This document shows positions 17,457-27,347 of a stretch of DNA of 64,000 nucleotides, piece after piece; within the stretch, counting starts at the first letter, position 1; every line of letters begins with the position of its first letter. The notes under the pieces are model-generated. The model searched no databases and had not been told where the DNA came from. It worked only from the letters and a program-made list of their open reading frames with translations. Location of the stretch: assembly GCF_933208495.1 (NCBI RefSeq), contig NZ_CAKOET010000007.1, positions 1 through 64,000 of the forward strand, given 5' to 3'. A program made the translations under genes and the position numbers. This DNA is from Convivina praedatoris (GTDB lineage Bacteria; Bacillota; Bacilli; Lactobacillales; Lactobacillaceae).

Positions 17457-20159
17457 TTAGAATTGTTCTTCCAACAAAGCTTCAATTTCAGCCAAACTAG
17501 GTTGGCGTGGGTTACCAGGCGTGCACTGATCGTTATAAACCAAATCAACTAACTTGGACAAACTATCTTCAAAGTGCTTGCGATCAACCCCATTAGCGGA
17601 CAGGCTTGGTACAACATCCAAATCCTTGAAGAGCTGATCAATCTTAGCCAACAAAGACTTAACTAATTCAACATCATCCTTACCTTCCAAGCACAAGTGA
17701 CGCGCAATATTTGCGTAGTCGTGTTGGGCAGTGTATGTCTCATAACGTGGGAATGGCGTCCGCTTAACGTTACCGGTAACAGCGTTAAAGGCGATGGTCT
17801 TTGGCATAGCAATCGCAATCGCCAAACCGTGTGGCAAACCAAACTCTCCACCAGTCTTATGGGCAAGTGAATGGTTCATACCCAAGAAGGCGTTGGCAAA
17901 GGACATTCCAGCCAAAGTAGCCGCATAGTGCATCTTGATCCGAGCTTCTCGACCGGCATTAGTTGGGTGTTGTGGGTCATAGTGATAGGATTCAACCAAG
18001 TTATTAAAGATTAACTTAATGGCTTGCAAGGCCCAAGGGCGAGTCATTTCAGAGGACATAACTGAAACATAAGACTCCAAGGCGTGTGACAAAGTATCAA
18101 TTCCAGACAATGCCACTGTGTGCTTTGGCACTGTCATAACAAATTCTGGATCAACAATAGCAACTTCTGGGGTCAACTCATAATCAGCCAAAGGATACTT
18201 AACATGGGTTTCATCATCAGTAATAACCGCAAATGGTGTTACTTCTGAACCAGTACCTGAGGTAGTTGGAATAGCTACCATTTGAGTAGCCTTGGCATGG
18301 CTGAACTTGACAATCCGCTTACGGATATCCATAAACTTCTGTGACAACTTAGCAAAGAGATTCTTAACTGCATCAGAATTTTCTAAAATGCCTGGGTTTG
18401 ACAATGAATACTCATACATGAAACGAGCAATCTTACCAGCATCAAGGGCTGATCCACCACCAAGCAAAATCACTGTATCAGGCTTAAATTCAGCCATCCG
18501 CTGCGCAATTTCAGTGGTTTGTGAGAGAGTTGGGTCAGGGCGCACAGTGCCATAGATGCTAGTTTGGATTTGGTCTTCGTGTAATTCTAACTGACTCAAA
18601 ACCTTATCAACAAAGCCAAACTGCAACATACCAGGATCAGCGACGATAAAGACCCGCTTAACATCTGGCAAATCTTGCAAATAGCTAATTGAGTTAGACT
18701 CGTAATAGATTTCCTTAGGCAAACGAATCCATTGTGGTCGACTCCGACGGCGAGCCACTGTTTTAACGTTAAGCAAATCGTATGTTGACAAGTTGTGAGA
18801 CAATGAATTCTTCCCCCATGATCCAGTTCCAAGTGTCAATGATGGTCGCATTGCGTCGGTGTAGATATCCCCAACACCACCAATTGAATCGGGTTGGTTA
18901 ACTAAGATACGCGAAGCACGAATCGCATCGGCATATTCCTTAACAAACGGATCATCTTGGGCACCAATTTGAATAGCGGCATTGTGTCCAGCTCCTTGAT
19001 AGTCAAGCAAAGCACGGACAATGTCGATTCCTTGCTGGCGATCCTTAGCCTTATAAACCGAAAGTAATGGTGACAACTTTTCAGAGGATAGGGCTTCACC
19101 AATATTTTTAGGATCCAACTCGAAAAGCAAAACATCTTTACCGGCTGGTAACTTTACGCCAGCCTGTTCAGCAATCCAACGACCACTCATACCAGCCACT
19201 GGCCCAGCAACACCATACCCTTCTGCATTCTTTTTGAACACGAAATCCGCAATCTTTTGGGCATCTTTTTTAGGCACAACGTAGCCACCGTCGATTTGCA
19301 TCCGTTCCATAAACTCGTCATAGATGCTAGCATCTACAACTGCTGAGTTTTCAGTGGCACAAATCATACCGTTATCAAAACGCTTTGAAAGCATCAAGTC
19401 AGAAACAGCTCGATGAACGTTAGCAGTCTTATCAATATAAACCGCTCCGTTACCAGCACCAACACCCATTGAAGGGTTACCAGAAGTCAAGGCCGCATGA
19501 ACCATGGCCGGTCCACCAGTAGCCAAGATTGAGGCAATATGCGGATTTTGAATTAAAGCAGTTGTTCCTTCCAAAGAAGGCTTCTCCACCCATTGAATAA
19601 AGTTTTCAGGAGCACCGGCCTTAACGGCTGCATCATAAACAATCTTAGCAGCGTGAGCCGATGACTGCTGTGCTTGGGGGTGAAAGGCGAAAATAATTAC
19701 ATTACGAGTTTTGGCTGCCAACATTGACTTGAAAATAGTCGTTGATGTTGGGTTAGTGGTAGGCACAATCCCAGCCAAAATACCAAGGGGCGCAGCTACT
19801 TCAACCTTACCCAAAATTTTATCTTCAGAAATAACACCAACCGTCTTATCGTGACGGATTGCATTATAAACTGATTCTGAAGCAAAGCGATTCTTAGTAT
19901 CCTTATCCTCAACAATACCTCGGCCAGTCTCGTCGTGGGCTTCGTGGGCTAACTCCAAAGAATGTTCAGACCCAGCTAAAGCCATCGCCGCCACAATATT
20001 ATCAACTTGTTCTTGCGAATAGTTTAAGAATTCCTCAGCTGCCTTTTGAGCTTTGGTAATTAGTCCGGCCACCATTGTCTCAGCCGCTTGCTTACGAGCG
20101 GCTTTTTCTTCCGGTGTCAAGACTTTTTTAGCTGTCTTCTTTTCAGTGTCTTTTGCCAT
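17457..20159 (-). CDS. adhE: Bifunctional acetaldehyde-CoA/alcohol dehydrogenase
   Basis: Reduces acetyl-CoA to acetaldehyde and then ethanol with NADH. This is the main NADH sink of the phosphoketolase pathway and explains ethanol production by heterofermenters. It has 900 residues: an N-terminal aldehyde dehydrogenase domain with the catalytic Cys in MICATENSAV (about 267), a linker, and a C-terminal iron alcohol dehydrogenase with metal-binding His in GIDTLSHALE, MNHSLAHKTG and GLPHG. Monocistronic, with its own terminator. An AAAGGA site lies 10 bases before the ATG. A Rex-like site lies upstream. Confidence 0.96.
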   Translation of the reverse strand: MAKDTEKKTAKKVLTPEEKAARKQAAETMVAGLITKAQKAAEEFLNYSQEQVDNIVAAMALAGSEHSLELAHEAHDETGRGIVEDKDTKNRFASESVYNAIRHDKTVGVISEDKILGKVEVAAPLGILAGIVPTTNPTSTTIFKSMLAAKTRNVIIFAFHPQAQQSSAHAAKIVYDAAVKAGAPENFIQWVEKPSLEGTTALIQNPHIASILATGGPAMVHAALTSGNPSMGVGAGNGAVYIDKTANVHRAVSDLMLSKRFDNGMICATENSAVVDASIYDEFMERMQIDGGYVVPKKDAQKIADFVFKKNAEGYGVAGPVAGMSGRWIAEQAGVKLPAGKDVLLFELDPKNIGEALSSEKLSPLLSVYKAKDRQQGIDIVRALLDYQGAGHNAAIQIGAQDDPFVKEYADAIRASRILVNQPDSIGGVGDIYTDAMRPSLTLGTGSWGKNSLSHNLSTYDLLNVKTVARRRSRPQWIRLPKEIYYESNSISYLQDLPDVKRVFIVADPGMLQFGFVDKVLSQLELHEDQIQTSIYGTVRPDPTLSQTTEIAQRMAEFKPDTVILLGGGSALDAGKIARFMYEYSLSNPGILENSDAVKNLFAKLSQKFMDIRKRIVKFSHAKATQMVAIPTTSGTGSEVTPFAVITDDETHVKYPLADYELTPEVAIVDPEFVMTVPKHTVALSGIDTLSHALESYVSVMSSEMTRPWALQAIKLIFNNLVESYHYDPQHPTNAGREARIKMHYAATLAGMSFANAFLGMNHSLAHKTGGEFGLPHGLAIAIAMPKTIAFNAVTGNVKRTPFPRYETYTAQHDYANIARHLCLEGKDDVELVKSLLAKIDQLFKDLDVVPSLSANGVDRKHFEDSLSKLVDLVYNDQCTPGNPRQPSLAEIEALLEEQF

Positions 20160-20200
20160 TTATTAAAATTCCTTTCGGTTAATACCTGTTCGATGGTCTA

Positions 20201-20253
20201 AGTGTACAACAGTCAATAATGAAAATCAAGAGATTTTGTGATTTATTTATCAA
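20201..20253 (-). promoter_or_regulatory. adhE promoter with Rex-like operator
   Basis: On the minus strand TTGATT (20224-20229) and TACACT (20201-20206) are 17 bases apart. Just upstream, 20236-20253 reads TTGTGA-N6-TATCAA, matching 10 of 12 fixed positions of the NADH/NAD sensor Rex operator. A weaker second copy lies near 20353-20370. Rex control of adhE is established in other Firmicutes; here it is inference. Confidence 0.45.
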
Positions 20254-20431
20254 ATTAAATTACTACTATTTTTTTTAAAAAAGCCTTTTTATTAGGATAT
20301 AACATATAAAAAGTAAATTTTCATTATAATGGATTTTCATTTATCGCTTCACTCTGTGATTTTAATAACATTAATTATCATCCTAAATATTTGGTATAAT
20401 GAGAGGGTCAGTTTATCAATTGGAGGGTAAT

Positions 20432-21136
20432 ATGTATTATCGTGATGGGGAGTATTATGAACTAAAACCCTCCCAAACTTTTTTCTACTTTATCGTGGCC
20501 TTAATGCTCAATGCTTTTGGAAATGGATTGAGCGTAGCTAGTAATATGGGCTCAGCCCCTTGGACAGCCGGAGCAGCCAACTTAGCTCACCTAACTAGCT
20601 GGCCTATTAGCCTTTTTCTAATGTTAATTAGTACTACCGTGGCTGTTGCCAATCTCTTTTTTGCCGATGATTTTGATTTACGACGGCTACTGGGTAATGT
20701 GTTCTTTGGCGTCGCCTTTTCCTTTTTAGTCGGATTTTTTACCAACTTCTTTACCCATTTGGGAGTGACAACCTTACCATTAGCTTGGCGAATTCCGATT
20801 GATTTATTTGCCGTGATGAATGTCGGTATTGGAATTTCAATTTATCAGCGAGTCAATCTGATTATGCATCCGATCGATGATTTAACCAATATTTTACGGT
20901 TTAAGTACTTTCGAGGAAATGCCAGCAAGGCTCAAATGAGTAACTTTGTAGTGGCCATTGCCATTTCATTAACTTGTTTTTTATTTAGCCATCAACTAGT
21001 AGCCCTCAACATCGGAACAGCTTTTTCCTTTTTCTTCCAGGGGAAAATTATTGCCATTGCCGATCAACGAATGTTCCCTCACCTAGTTCATGGTGATCTT
21101 AATCGAATTCATCGCATTAGAAAAACCAACGCTTAA
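20432..21136 (+). CDS. YczE/YitT-like integral membrane protein
   Basis: 234 residues with about five to six membrane segments. The segment ASNMGSAPWTAG and the later IMHPIDDLTNIL resemble the YczE/YyaS family, whose function is not established. The frame opens at an ATG at 20399, but that lies in the TATAAT box (20395-20400). The ATG at 20432, 5 bases after GGAGG, is preferred. Monocistronic, with a terminator directly after. Confidence 0.78.
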   Translation: MYYRDGEYYELKPSQTFFYFIVALMLNAFGNGLSVASNMGSAPWTAGAANLAHLTSWPISLFLMLISTTVAVANLFFADDFDLRRLLGNVFFGVAFSFLVGFFTNFFTHLGVTTLPLAWRIPIDLFAVMNVGIGISIYQRVNLIMHPIDDLTNILRFKYFRGNASKAQMSNFVVAIAISLTCFLFSHQLVALNIGTAFSFFFQGKIIAIADQRMFPHLVHGDLNRIHRIRKTNA

Positions 21137-21153
21137 AACGTTGGTTTTTTTAC
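21117..21153. terminator. Bidirectional terminator
   Basis: The stem AAAACCAACG / CGTTGGTTTT with a T run ends the YczE-like gene and, from the other side, the kinase gene. Confidence 0.8.
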
Positions 21154-21966
21154 TTAAATATTTAAATCTTGACTAGCCCAGTGATTAATTGGACCAAATT
21201 TATGACCAACTTCAATGGACTTAGAAATAGCAGCCACCGTAACATCATGAGCAATCTTGATTGTATGCTTTAAAGGCTTCCCTTTAGCCAATTCAGCAGC
21301 AATCGTGGCCGAGAAGGTATCCCCAGTCCCGTTAATATGTTCCGTATCATAATAAGGATGGACTAACCATTCCTCACTTCCGTCAGCATAGACAACATAG
21401 TCATAGACTTGCTCTTGACCAGGACGATGCCAACCTTTCACTACCACATTATCTACACCTAGTGCCTGAATCGCTAAGGCAGCCGCCTTTTGGTCATCCC
21501 GATCCTTAATAGTTAAACCAGTTAACAATTGAGCCTCAAAAAAGTTCGGTGTTGCCACTGTAGCCAAGGGTAAAAGCTCTTGTTTTAAGCTGGTAAAGGC
21601 CTCATCTTCTAACAATTGAGCCCCGTGTTTGGTCGTAATAACTGGATCAACCACCAAAGGACCAAAATCAGCATTTTTATAAGCTGTCACTACGGTTTTA
21701 ATTAAATCAGCCGTTCCTAACATACCAGTTTTAGCCGCTTTAATTTTAAAATCGGCCGCTAAAACTTCAAACTGTTTAGCCACAAAATCTAATGGCAGAT
21801 TTTCGGCAGCCTGAATGCCATAAGAGTTACCAGCCACAGCGGCAACTAAAACGGACATCCCGTAGGTCTGTCGGACAAAAAATGTGTGTAAGTCAGCCTG
21901 CATACCGGCCGAGCCATCACAGTCTGAACCAGCAATTGTTAGCACCTGTGGAAAATCGTTAATCAT
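21154..21966 (-). CDS. ThiD/PdxK-family kinase (pyridoxine or hydroxymethylpyrimidine kinase)
   Basis: A ribokinase-fold kinase of 270 residues with the N-terminal TIAGSDCDGSAGMQAD motif and the C-terminal anion-hole/catalytic motif NGTGDTFSA. It either makes pyridoxal phosphate (PdxK) or phosphorylates the thiamine pyrimidine (ThiD); these cannot be told apart safely, though the C-terminal part looks more PdxK-like. Its ATG overlaps the folT stop as ATGA, so it is coupled to folate uptake and under the same riboswitch. No thiamine synthesis genes are nearby. Confidence 0.82.
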   Translation of the reverse strand: MINDFPQVLTIAGSDCDGSAGMQADLHTFFVRQTYGMSVLVAAVAGNSYGIQAAENLPLDFVAKQFEVLAADFKIKAAKTGMLGTADLIKTVVTAYKNADFGPLVVDPVITTKHGAQLLEDEAFTSLKQELLPLATVATPNFFEAQLLTGLTIKDRDDQKAAALAIQALGVDNVVVKGWHRPGQEQVYDYVVYADGSEEWLVHPYYDTEHINGTGDTFSATIAAELAKGKPLKHTIKIAHDVTVAAISKSIEVGHKFGPINHWASQDLNI

Positions 21967-22544
21967 CGTTCCCCTCTTTTCTCACTGAAAAACTGTTGTG
22001 TAACCCGGTTAACCAAGTTATTGTTCAGTAAATAATAGGTCATACCTACTTGAACTGGTAAAAACGGTACATTCTTTACTAGTCGTGGCGTTATAAAACT
22101 AACAAAAGTTTGCCAACTATGAATCCGGCTGTACATCATGTTTAACCACAAAGAATTCAATCCCACATTGACAATAACAATGACCAAACTAACAGTAATA
22201 ATCACCCTTAGCCAACCAACCTGCTCTTGCTGATAGTAACCATCAGCGTATATCAGTGCGGCTAGAATGGCTGATACAGTGAATCCCAGGAAAAAACCAG
22301 CCCCCGTGGGAAACAAAAAAAACTTTAAAACATCCATCACCGCGGCAATTAGCATTGACCAAAGCGGACCATACCATTTAGCAATTAAAGACGTTGCTAT
22401 GAAGGTAAAACCAATTTGCAATAGTGGCAAACTGAAGGTTAGTCGTCCTAAAACGATGCTTAGTGCCATTAACAAAGCCAATATCACTAGTTGACGTGTG
22501 TTGAGTAGTGGCAACTGCCACTTACTTCGTGTGAAATGTTTCAT
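21963..22544 (-). CDS. folT: ECF transporter folate-specific S component
   Basis: The substrate-binding membrane subunit of an energy-coupling factor transporter. It has 193 residues, about six membrane segments and the early ALLMALSIVLGRLTF region typical of S components. The folate assignment rests mainly on the THF riboswitch directly upstream, and the protein resembles FolT. It needs the shared EcfAAT module, which is not in the window. GGAGG lies 8 bases before the ATG and can be hidden in a hairpin. Followed by the ThiD/PdxK kinase with a 4-base overlap. Confidence 0.85.
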   Translation of the reverse strand: MKHFTRSKWQLPLLNTRQLVILALLMALSIVLGRLTFSLPLLQIGFTFIATSLIAKWYGPLWSMLIAAVMDVLKFFLFPTGAGFFLGFTVSAILAALIYADGYYQQEQVGWLRVIITVSLVIVIVNVGLNSLWLNMMYSRIHSWQTFVSFITPRLVKNVPFLPVQVGMTYYLLNNNLVNRVTQQFFSEKRGER

Positions 22545-22551
22545 ATTCTGA

Positions 22552-22671
22552 ACCTCCGATGGGAGTGTTCACCGTTATACTGGTGAATGCGATACCTGCA
22601 TCGCACAAAACTGTTTCGTCAGTGGCCCACATTCCGTTTCCACTGCACTTAACGCACAGGTATCTACCCCT
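22552..22671 (-). promoter_or_regulatory. Tetrahydrofolate riboswitch upstream of folT
   Basis: On the minus strand the sequence from 22671 carries the hallmarks of the THF (folT) riboswitch: GGGGTAGATACCTG, the conserved GCGTTAAGTG core, GGAATGTGGGCCAC, ACGAAAC, and the closing CAGGTATC that pairs with GATACCTG. Downstream, TTCACC/GGTGAA (22568-22587) competes with the 3' end of the aptamer, and CTCC-CATC-GGAG (22554-22565) covers the Shine-Dalgarno sequence. This points to control of translation. Confidence 0.85.
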
Positions 22672-22702
22672 AATTTTATTTTGTCCAAAGACAATCTCAT
22701 TG

Positions 22703-22734
22703 TATCAAAAAAACCGTCCATAATTGGACGGTTT
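22703..22734 (-). terminator. Terminator of prfC
   Basis: A perfect 9-base stem AAACCGTCC/GGACGGTTT is followed on the minus strand by TTTTTTGA. Confidence 0.85.
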
Positions 22735-22745
22735 AGTAGTAAAAC

Positions 22746-24257
22746 TTACATTTTTTCTTCTAAGTCAATATTAGGATACTTATCTTTAAACCAATTCAAG
22801 GCAAACTTATTTTCAAATAAAAATACCGGTTGGTCATAGCGATCACGAACCAACAAATTACGAGAAGAAGCCATCTTTTCATCCAACTGATCTGGATTAA
22901 TCCAACGGGCAACTTTTGAACCAATCGGTTCAAAGGCAATTTCTACATTATATTCATTTTCCATCCGGAACTTGAAAACTTCAAACTGCAGCTGTCCGAC
23001 CGCGCCAATGATGTACTCCGTACCACTCCAAGATTGATACAGTTGGATCGTTCCTTCTTGGACCAACTGAGCAATTCCCTTATGATAGGACTTTTGTTTC
23101 ATGACATCCTTGGCGATTACCTTATTGAAATATTCCGGCGTAAATGTTGGTAAGTCAGGGAATTCAACTGACTTTTTACCAGAATAAATCGTATCACCAA
23201 TCTGAAAATTACCTGTATCATATATACCAATAATATCTCCAGGTACCGCAGTCTGTACGTTTTCACGTTCCTCGGCCATAAACTGGGTCACATTGGATAA
23301 CCGCATTTTCTTACCAGTCCGTTGTAAGGTAACGTCCATCCCGCGATCAAATTCACCGCTAACGATTCGCAAAAAGGCGATTCGATCACGATGACGGGGA
23401 TCCATGTTAGCCTGAATTTTAAAGACGAAACCAGTAAATTGGGTATCACTGGGTTCGACCAAGGAACCATCAATCGTGGCCACCGGTACTGGCGCTGGCG
23501 CATATTTCAGATACTCCCGTAAAAATTCAGTGACTCCAAAGTTAGCTAAGGCTGAGCCAAAAAAGACTGGGGTTAACTTACCGTGTGCAATTGCGTCCTC
23601 GTCAAACTCGTTGCCAGCATCCTTGACCAACTCAACCTCGTCTTCGCCTTCAGCCACCACTTCAGGATTACTGCTGGCGTTTTTAAAGGGAATTAATTCG
23701 TCTTTTTGTAAGTCATAAATTCCTTGTAAAATCTGACCAGAACCAATCGGCCAGTTCATAGGATAAGCCTGAATACCTAGAACTGTCTCTAATTCATCAA
23801 CCAAATCCAAAGGAGAGCGAGCATCACGATCAATTTTGTTAAAGAAAGTAAAGACTGGAATACCACGTTGCGAGACAATCTCAAATAACTTTTTAGTCTG
23901 TGGCTCAATTCCCTTGGCCGCATCCACGACCATGACAACTGAGTCAACCGCCATTAAAGTTCGATAGGTATCTTCAGAAAAATCCTCATGACCAGGAGTA
24001 TCCAAAATGTTAATTCGCTTACCATCATAGTCAAATTGCAAAACTGATGAAGTAACCGAGATTCCGCGTTGCTGTTCAATGGCCATCCAATCAGATGAAG
24101 CTAACTTTTTAGCCCCACGGCCTTTAACAGTACCAGCCTCACGAATCACGCCTCCATGAAGTAATAACTGCTCCGTTAAGGTTGTTTTACCTGCATCGGG
24201 GTGAGAAATAATGGCGAATGTTCGCCGATTTTTTAGTTGCTCTTGAAAATTATCCAT
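22746..24257 (-). CDS. prfC: Peptide chain release factor 3
   Basis: A GTPase that removes RF1/RF2 from the ribosome after termination. It has 503 residues with G1 [10 protein letters not shown]3 [12 protein letters not shown] and G4 NKID, followed by domains II and III as in the RF3 family. Full length. It lies downstream of the opp operon behind a strong terminator and has its own terminator. Confidence 0.94.
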   Translation of the reverse strand: MDNFQEQLKNRRTFAIISHPDAGKTTLTEQLLLHGGVIREAGTVKGRGAKKLASSDWMAIEQQRGISVTSSVLQFDYDGKRINILDTPGHEDFSEDTYRTLMAVDSVVMVVDAAKGIEPQTKKLFEIVSQRGIPVFTFFNKIDRDARSPLDLVDELETVLGIQAYPMNWPIGSGQILQGIYDLQKDELIPFKNASSNPEVVAEGEDEVELVKDAGNEFDEDAIAHGKLTPVFFGSALANFGVTEFLREYLKYAPAPVPVATIDGSLVEPSDTQFTGFVFKIQANMDPRHRDRIAFLRIVSGEFDRGMDVTLQRTGKKMRLSNVTQFMAEERENVQTAVPGDIIGIYDTGNFQIGDTIYSGKKSVEFPDLPTFTPEYFNKVIAKDVMKQKSYHKGIAQLVQEGTIQLYQSWSGTEYIIGAVGQLQFEVFKFRMENEYNVEIAFEPIGSKVARWINPDQLDEKMASSRNLLVRDRYDQPVFLFENKFALNWFKDKYPNIDLEEKM

Positions 24258-24276
24258 AGTGCCTTTATTCTACCTG

Positions 24277-24312
24277 AAAAAAGCTTTAACTGCTAGCAGT
24301 TAAAGCTTTTTC
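24277..24312 (-). terminator. Terminator of the opp operon
   Basis: A stem of about 15 bases (AAAAGCTTTAACTGC and its complement) is followed on the minus strand by TTTTTTC. Confidence 0.85.
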
Positions 24313-24313
24313 T

Positions 24314-25249
24314 TTATTTTTGATCTTTCCTATATTCTTCAGCTTCGACTGGGGTCGCCAAAACAAAGTGACCATCACCAACCTCAACCATACTACGCTC
24401 CTGCCCATCACTTTCTCGACTAGGATTATAAGTGATAGCCTGACGCTGACGTTCAGCTTCAGGATCAGGTACCGGAATCGCTGACAGCAAACTTTTGGTA
24501 TAAGGATGTAAAGGATGATTATAAACGGCATCAGCTGGGCCAATTTCTAACAACTTACCCCAGTGCATTACCCCAATTCGATCTGAAATATATTTCACCA
24601 TCGAAAGATCATGAGCAATAAAAAGGTAGGTTAAGGAATGTTTCTTTTGCAAATCTTTCATCAAATTGACAACTTGGGCTTGCACCGATACGTCCAAAGC
24701 TGAGATAGGTTCGTCAGCAATGATAAATTTTGGATCCACGGCTAGCGCACGAGCAATCCCGATTCGTTGCCGCTGTCCACCGGAAAATTCATGAGGATAA
24801 CGACTGGCGTGATCTTTATTTAAACCAACCAAATCTAATAAATGCAAAACTTGAGCATCTCGATCTGCTTTGGATTTAGCTAGATGATGAATATCAATTC
24901 CCTCGGCAATGATGTCTTCAACCTTCATCCGGCTGTTCAAGCTAGCATGCGGGTCTTGGAAAATCATTTGACTATCCTTACGGAAATCAGACAAAGCACG
25001 CCCTTTTAACTTAGTAACGTCTTGCCCATCAAACAGAATCTGACCGCCACTGGCTTGGTAAAGTTTGAGAATAGTACGCCCCAAAGTTGTTTTACCAGAA
25101 CCAGATTCACCCACGAGGCCAAACACTTCGCCTTCATAAATATCAAAACTGATGTTTTCTAGCGCATGCACGGCATTTGAACGTCCTTGATTAAAGGTTA
25201 AATCAAGATTTTTTATTTCAACTAGTTTAGAAGTTTTATCAGTTGTCAT
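24314..25249 (-). CDS. oppF: Oligopeptide ABC transporter ATPase OppF
   Basis: One of two cytoplasmic ATPases that power peptide import. It has 311 residues with Walker A GESGSGKTT, ABC signature FSGGQRQRIGIARAL, Walker B FIIADEPISALDVSVQ and the C-terminal peptide-transporter extension (HPYTKSLLSAIPVPDP). AAGGAG lies 8 bases before the ATG, and 3 bases separate it from oppD. Last gene of oppABCDF. Confidence 0.94.
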   Translation of the reverse strand: MTTDKTSKLVEIKNLDLTFNQGRSNAVHALENISFDIYEGEVFGLVGESGSGKTTLGRTILKLYQASGGQILFDGQDVTKLKGRALSDFRKDSQMIFQDPHASLNSRMKVEDIIAEGIDIHHLAKSKADRDAQVLHLLDLVGLNKDHASRYPHEFSGGQRQRIGIARALAVDPKFIIADEPISALDVSVQAQVVNLMKDLQKKHSLTYLFIAHDLSMVKYISDRIGVMHWGKLLEIGPADAVYNHPLHPYTKSLLSAIPVPDPEAERQRQAITYNPSRESDGQERSMVEVGDGHFVLATPVEAEEYRKDQK

Positions 25250-25252
25250 TAT

Positions 25253-26305
25253 TTAAACTCCTTGTGCCTGCATATCGTGCCAGTGCTGCCAACGTTGCAA
25301 AATTGGTGCTGGTGGCGTCACTTTGGGTGCGCGTTCATCAAGTAACCAAGTGGCTGCATAATGACTGTCACTGACCTTAAAGAACGGTGGCTGCTGTTCA
25401 TGGTCAATTGCTAAGGCGAATTGATTCCGGTTAGCAAAAGCATCCCCCTTAGGTGGATACAGCAAATCCGGTGGGGTTCCAGGAATAGCTTCCAAACTTC
25501 CCTGCTTAGTATCAGTCGTTGGCATGGAATCTAACAAACCCCAAGTATAAGGGTGCTGTGGATTAAAGTAAATCTCATCAACGGTTCCATATTCAACAAT
25601 TTTACCGGCATACATTACCGCCACACGGTCAGCAATCCCAGCTACGACACCCAAATCGTGGGTGATAAAAATAATTGAGGAATGGTACTTGGCCTGTTGA
25701 TCCTTCATCATTCTTAGAATTTGCGCCTGAATAGTAACATCCAAGGCAGTTGTCGGTTCATCAGCAATCAAAATATCTGGATTAGCTGCTAGAGCAATCG
25801 CAATCACTGCTCGTTGACGCATCCCCCCTGACCATTGGTGAGGATAATCATTGATGTGCTCCTTGGGCTCAGGAATACCAACCCCGACCATCAACTTTAA
25901 GGCCTGTTCCATGGCTTCAGCTTTACTAACATTTTGGTGCTTTAAAATCGGTTCAGCAATTTGTTGTCCAATCTTCATGGTAGGATCCAAGCTGGTCATC
26001 GGGTCTTGGAAAACCATGGCAATTTCATTACCACGAATTTTTTGCCAACCTTTAGCATCCAACTTAGACAAATCATTACCCTTAAAAATTAATTGACTAT
26101 CCTCAGCAATTCGAGCATTTTCAGCATTCAAACCCATTAAGGTTTTGGTAGTGACCGACTTACCCGAACCAGACTCCCCAACAATTGCTAAGGTTTCCCC
26201 TTTTTTTAAATCAAAGGAAATATTACGAATAGCTTGGACTTTACCAGCGTAGGTGTTGAAATCAACTACTAAATCTTTTACTTGTAAAATTGTATCATTC
26301 ATCAT
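25253..26305 (-). CDS. oppD: Oligopeptide ABC transporter ATPase OppD
   Basis: The partner ATPase of OppF. It has Walker A GESGSGKSV, signature WSGGMRQRAVIAIAL, Walker B ILIADEPTTALDVTIQ and the oligopeptide extension HPYTWGLLDSMP. The frame extends to 26359 inside oppC, but the tandem ATG at 26305, 10 bases after GAGGAG and just past the oppC stop, is the likely start (350 residues). Confidence 0.93.
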   Translation of the reverse strand: MMNDTILQVKDLVVDFNTYAGKVQAIRNISFDLKKGETLAIVGESGSGKSVTTKTLMGLNAENARIAEDSQLIFKGNDLSKLDAKGWQKIRGNEIAMVFQDPMTSLDPTMKIGQQIAEPILKHQNVSKAEAMEQALKLMVGVGIPEPKEHINDYPHQWSGGMRQRAVIAIALAANPDILIADEPTTALDVTIQAQILRMMKDQQAKYHSSIIFITHDLGVVAGIADRVAVMYAGKIVEYGTVDEIYFNPQHPYTWGLLDSMPTTDTKQGSLEAIPGTPPDLLYPPKGDAFANRNQFALAIDHEQQPPFFKVSDSHYAATWLLDERAPKVTPPAPILQRWQHWHDMQAQGV

Positions 26306-26312
26306 CGTCGCT

Positions 26313-27338
26313 TTACTCCTCACTCGATCGTGGATCAAATGCATCCCGCAACCCGTCACCTAATAAGATAAAGGCCAATGAAACAATCACCAAAATTGCT
26401 GATGGAATCAAAATTTGGTAGGGATAGAATTGTAGCATATTTTGGGCATCCGAAATTAATGAACCCAATGAAGCAGTTGGTGGCTTAACGCCCAAACCAA
26501 TGGCTGACAAAACTGCTTCAAAGATAATGGCACTAGGAACAGTCATCATAATTTGCACAATAATTGTCCCCGTCATATTGGGAATTAAGTGTTTCAAGGC
26601 AATTTTAACGGGACTCTCACCTAAGTTTTGGGCGGCTAAGACAAAGTCTTGTTCCTTCAAGGATAGGGTCATACTCCGAACTAACCGAGCCATGTTAACC
26701 CAGTTAGTCAAAGCAATCGCAATAATAATGGAAGTAACCCCACTGCCCAAAACCAAGGCTAGCATCGTCACAACAACCAGGTTGGGAATAGAAGAGATAA
26801 TTTCAATGATCCGTTGCATAACCATATCAACCCAACCACCGCGCCAGGCCGAAAAGACCCCGTAGGAAACACCGATTAACAAATCAATAAAGGTGGCTGC
26901 AATCGCAACTAATAAGGAAATCCGTAAACCAACAACCACTCGTTTAGCAATCGAACGACCCAAAGTATCAGTTCCAAAAATATAGTGTTGGCTCACATCA
27001 TTTTGCTCGTAGGGATTAGTGGTATCACTAGCACCGGGTTGCTTACTTTGACCATTCCAACCCGGAATTGGCAGTCCAACATTAGGGGGTAAATTTTTAT
27101 AACGCGTGACTTCATTGGTATTAAAGGCATTAGCTTGATTTTGACTTACAAAGAAACTGGAAACCATGGCAAAAAGCAACATACCAATCAAAAGCCACAT
27201 CGAAACTACGGCAACTTTATTCTTCTTCAAACGACGCCAAGCATCCTGCCAAAAGGACAAGGTCGGCTTATTAATGTTTTCTCCGGCATGGTGATTTAGA
27301 ATACCAACTACGGCAAATGCTTCATTCATTTTTGTCAT
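26313..27338 (-). CDS. oppC: Oligopeptide ABC transporter permease OppC
   Basis: An inner permease subunit of 341 residues. The N-terminal OppC leader domain (WQDAWRRLKKNKVAVVSMWLL) precedes a large external loop and five further membrane helices with the EAA motif (AAQNLGESPVKIALKHLIPN). AGGAGG lies 5 bases before the ATG, and it follows oppB by 9 bases. Confidence 0.93.
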   Translation of the reverse strand: MTKMNEAFAVVGILNHHAGENINKPTLSFWQDAWRRLKKNKVAVVSMWLLIGMLLFAMVSSFFVSQNQANAFNTNEVTRYKNLPPNVGLPIPGWNGQSKQPGASDTTNPYEQNDVSQHYIFGTDTLGRSIAKRVVVGLRISLLVAIAATFIDLLIGVSYGVFSAWRGGWVDMVMQRIIEIISSIPNLVVVTMLALVLGSGVTSIIIAIALTNWVNMARLVRSMTLSLKEQDFVLAAQNLGESPVKIALKHLIPNMTGTIIVQIMMTVPSAIIFEAVLSAIGLGVKPPTASLGSLISDAQNMLQFYPYQILIPSAILVIVSLAFILLGDGLRDAFDPRSSEE

Positions 27339-27347
27339 GTTGGCCTC

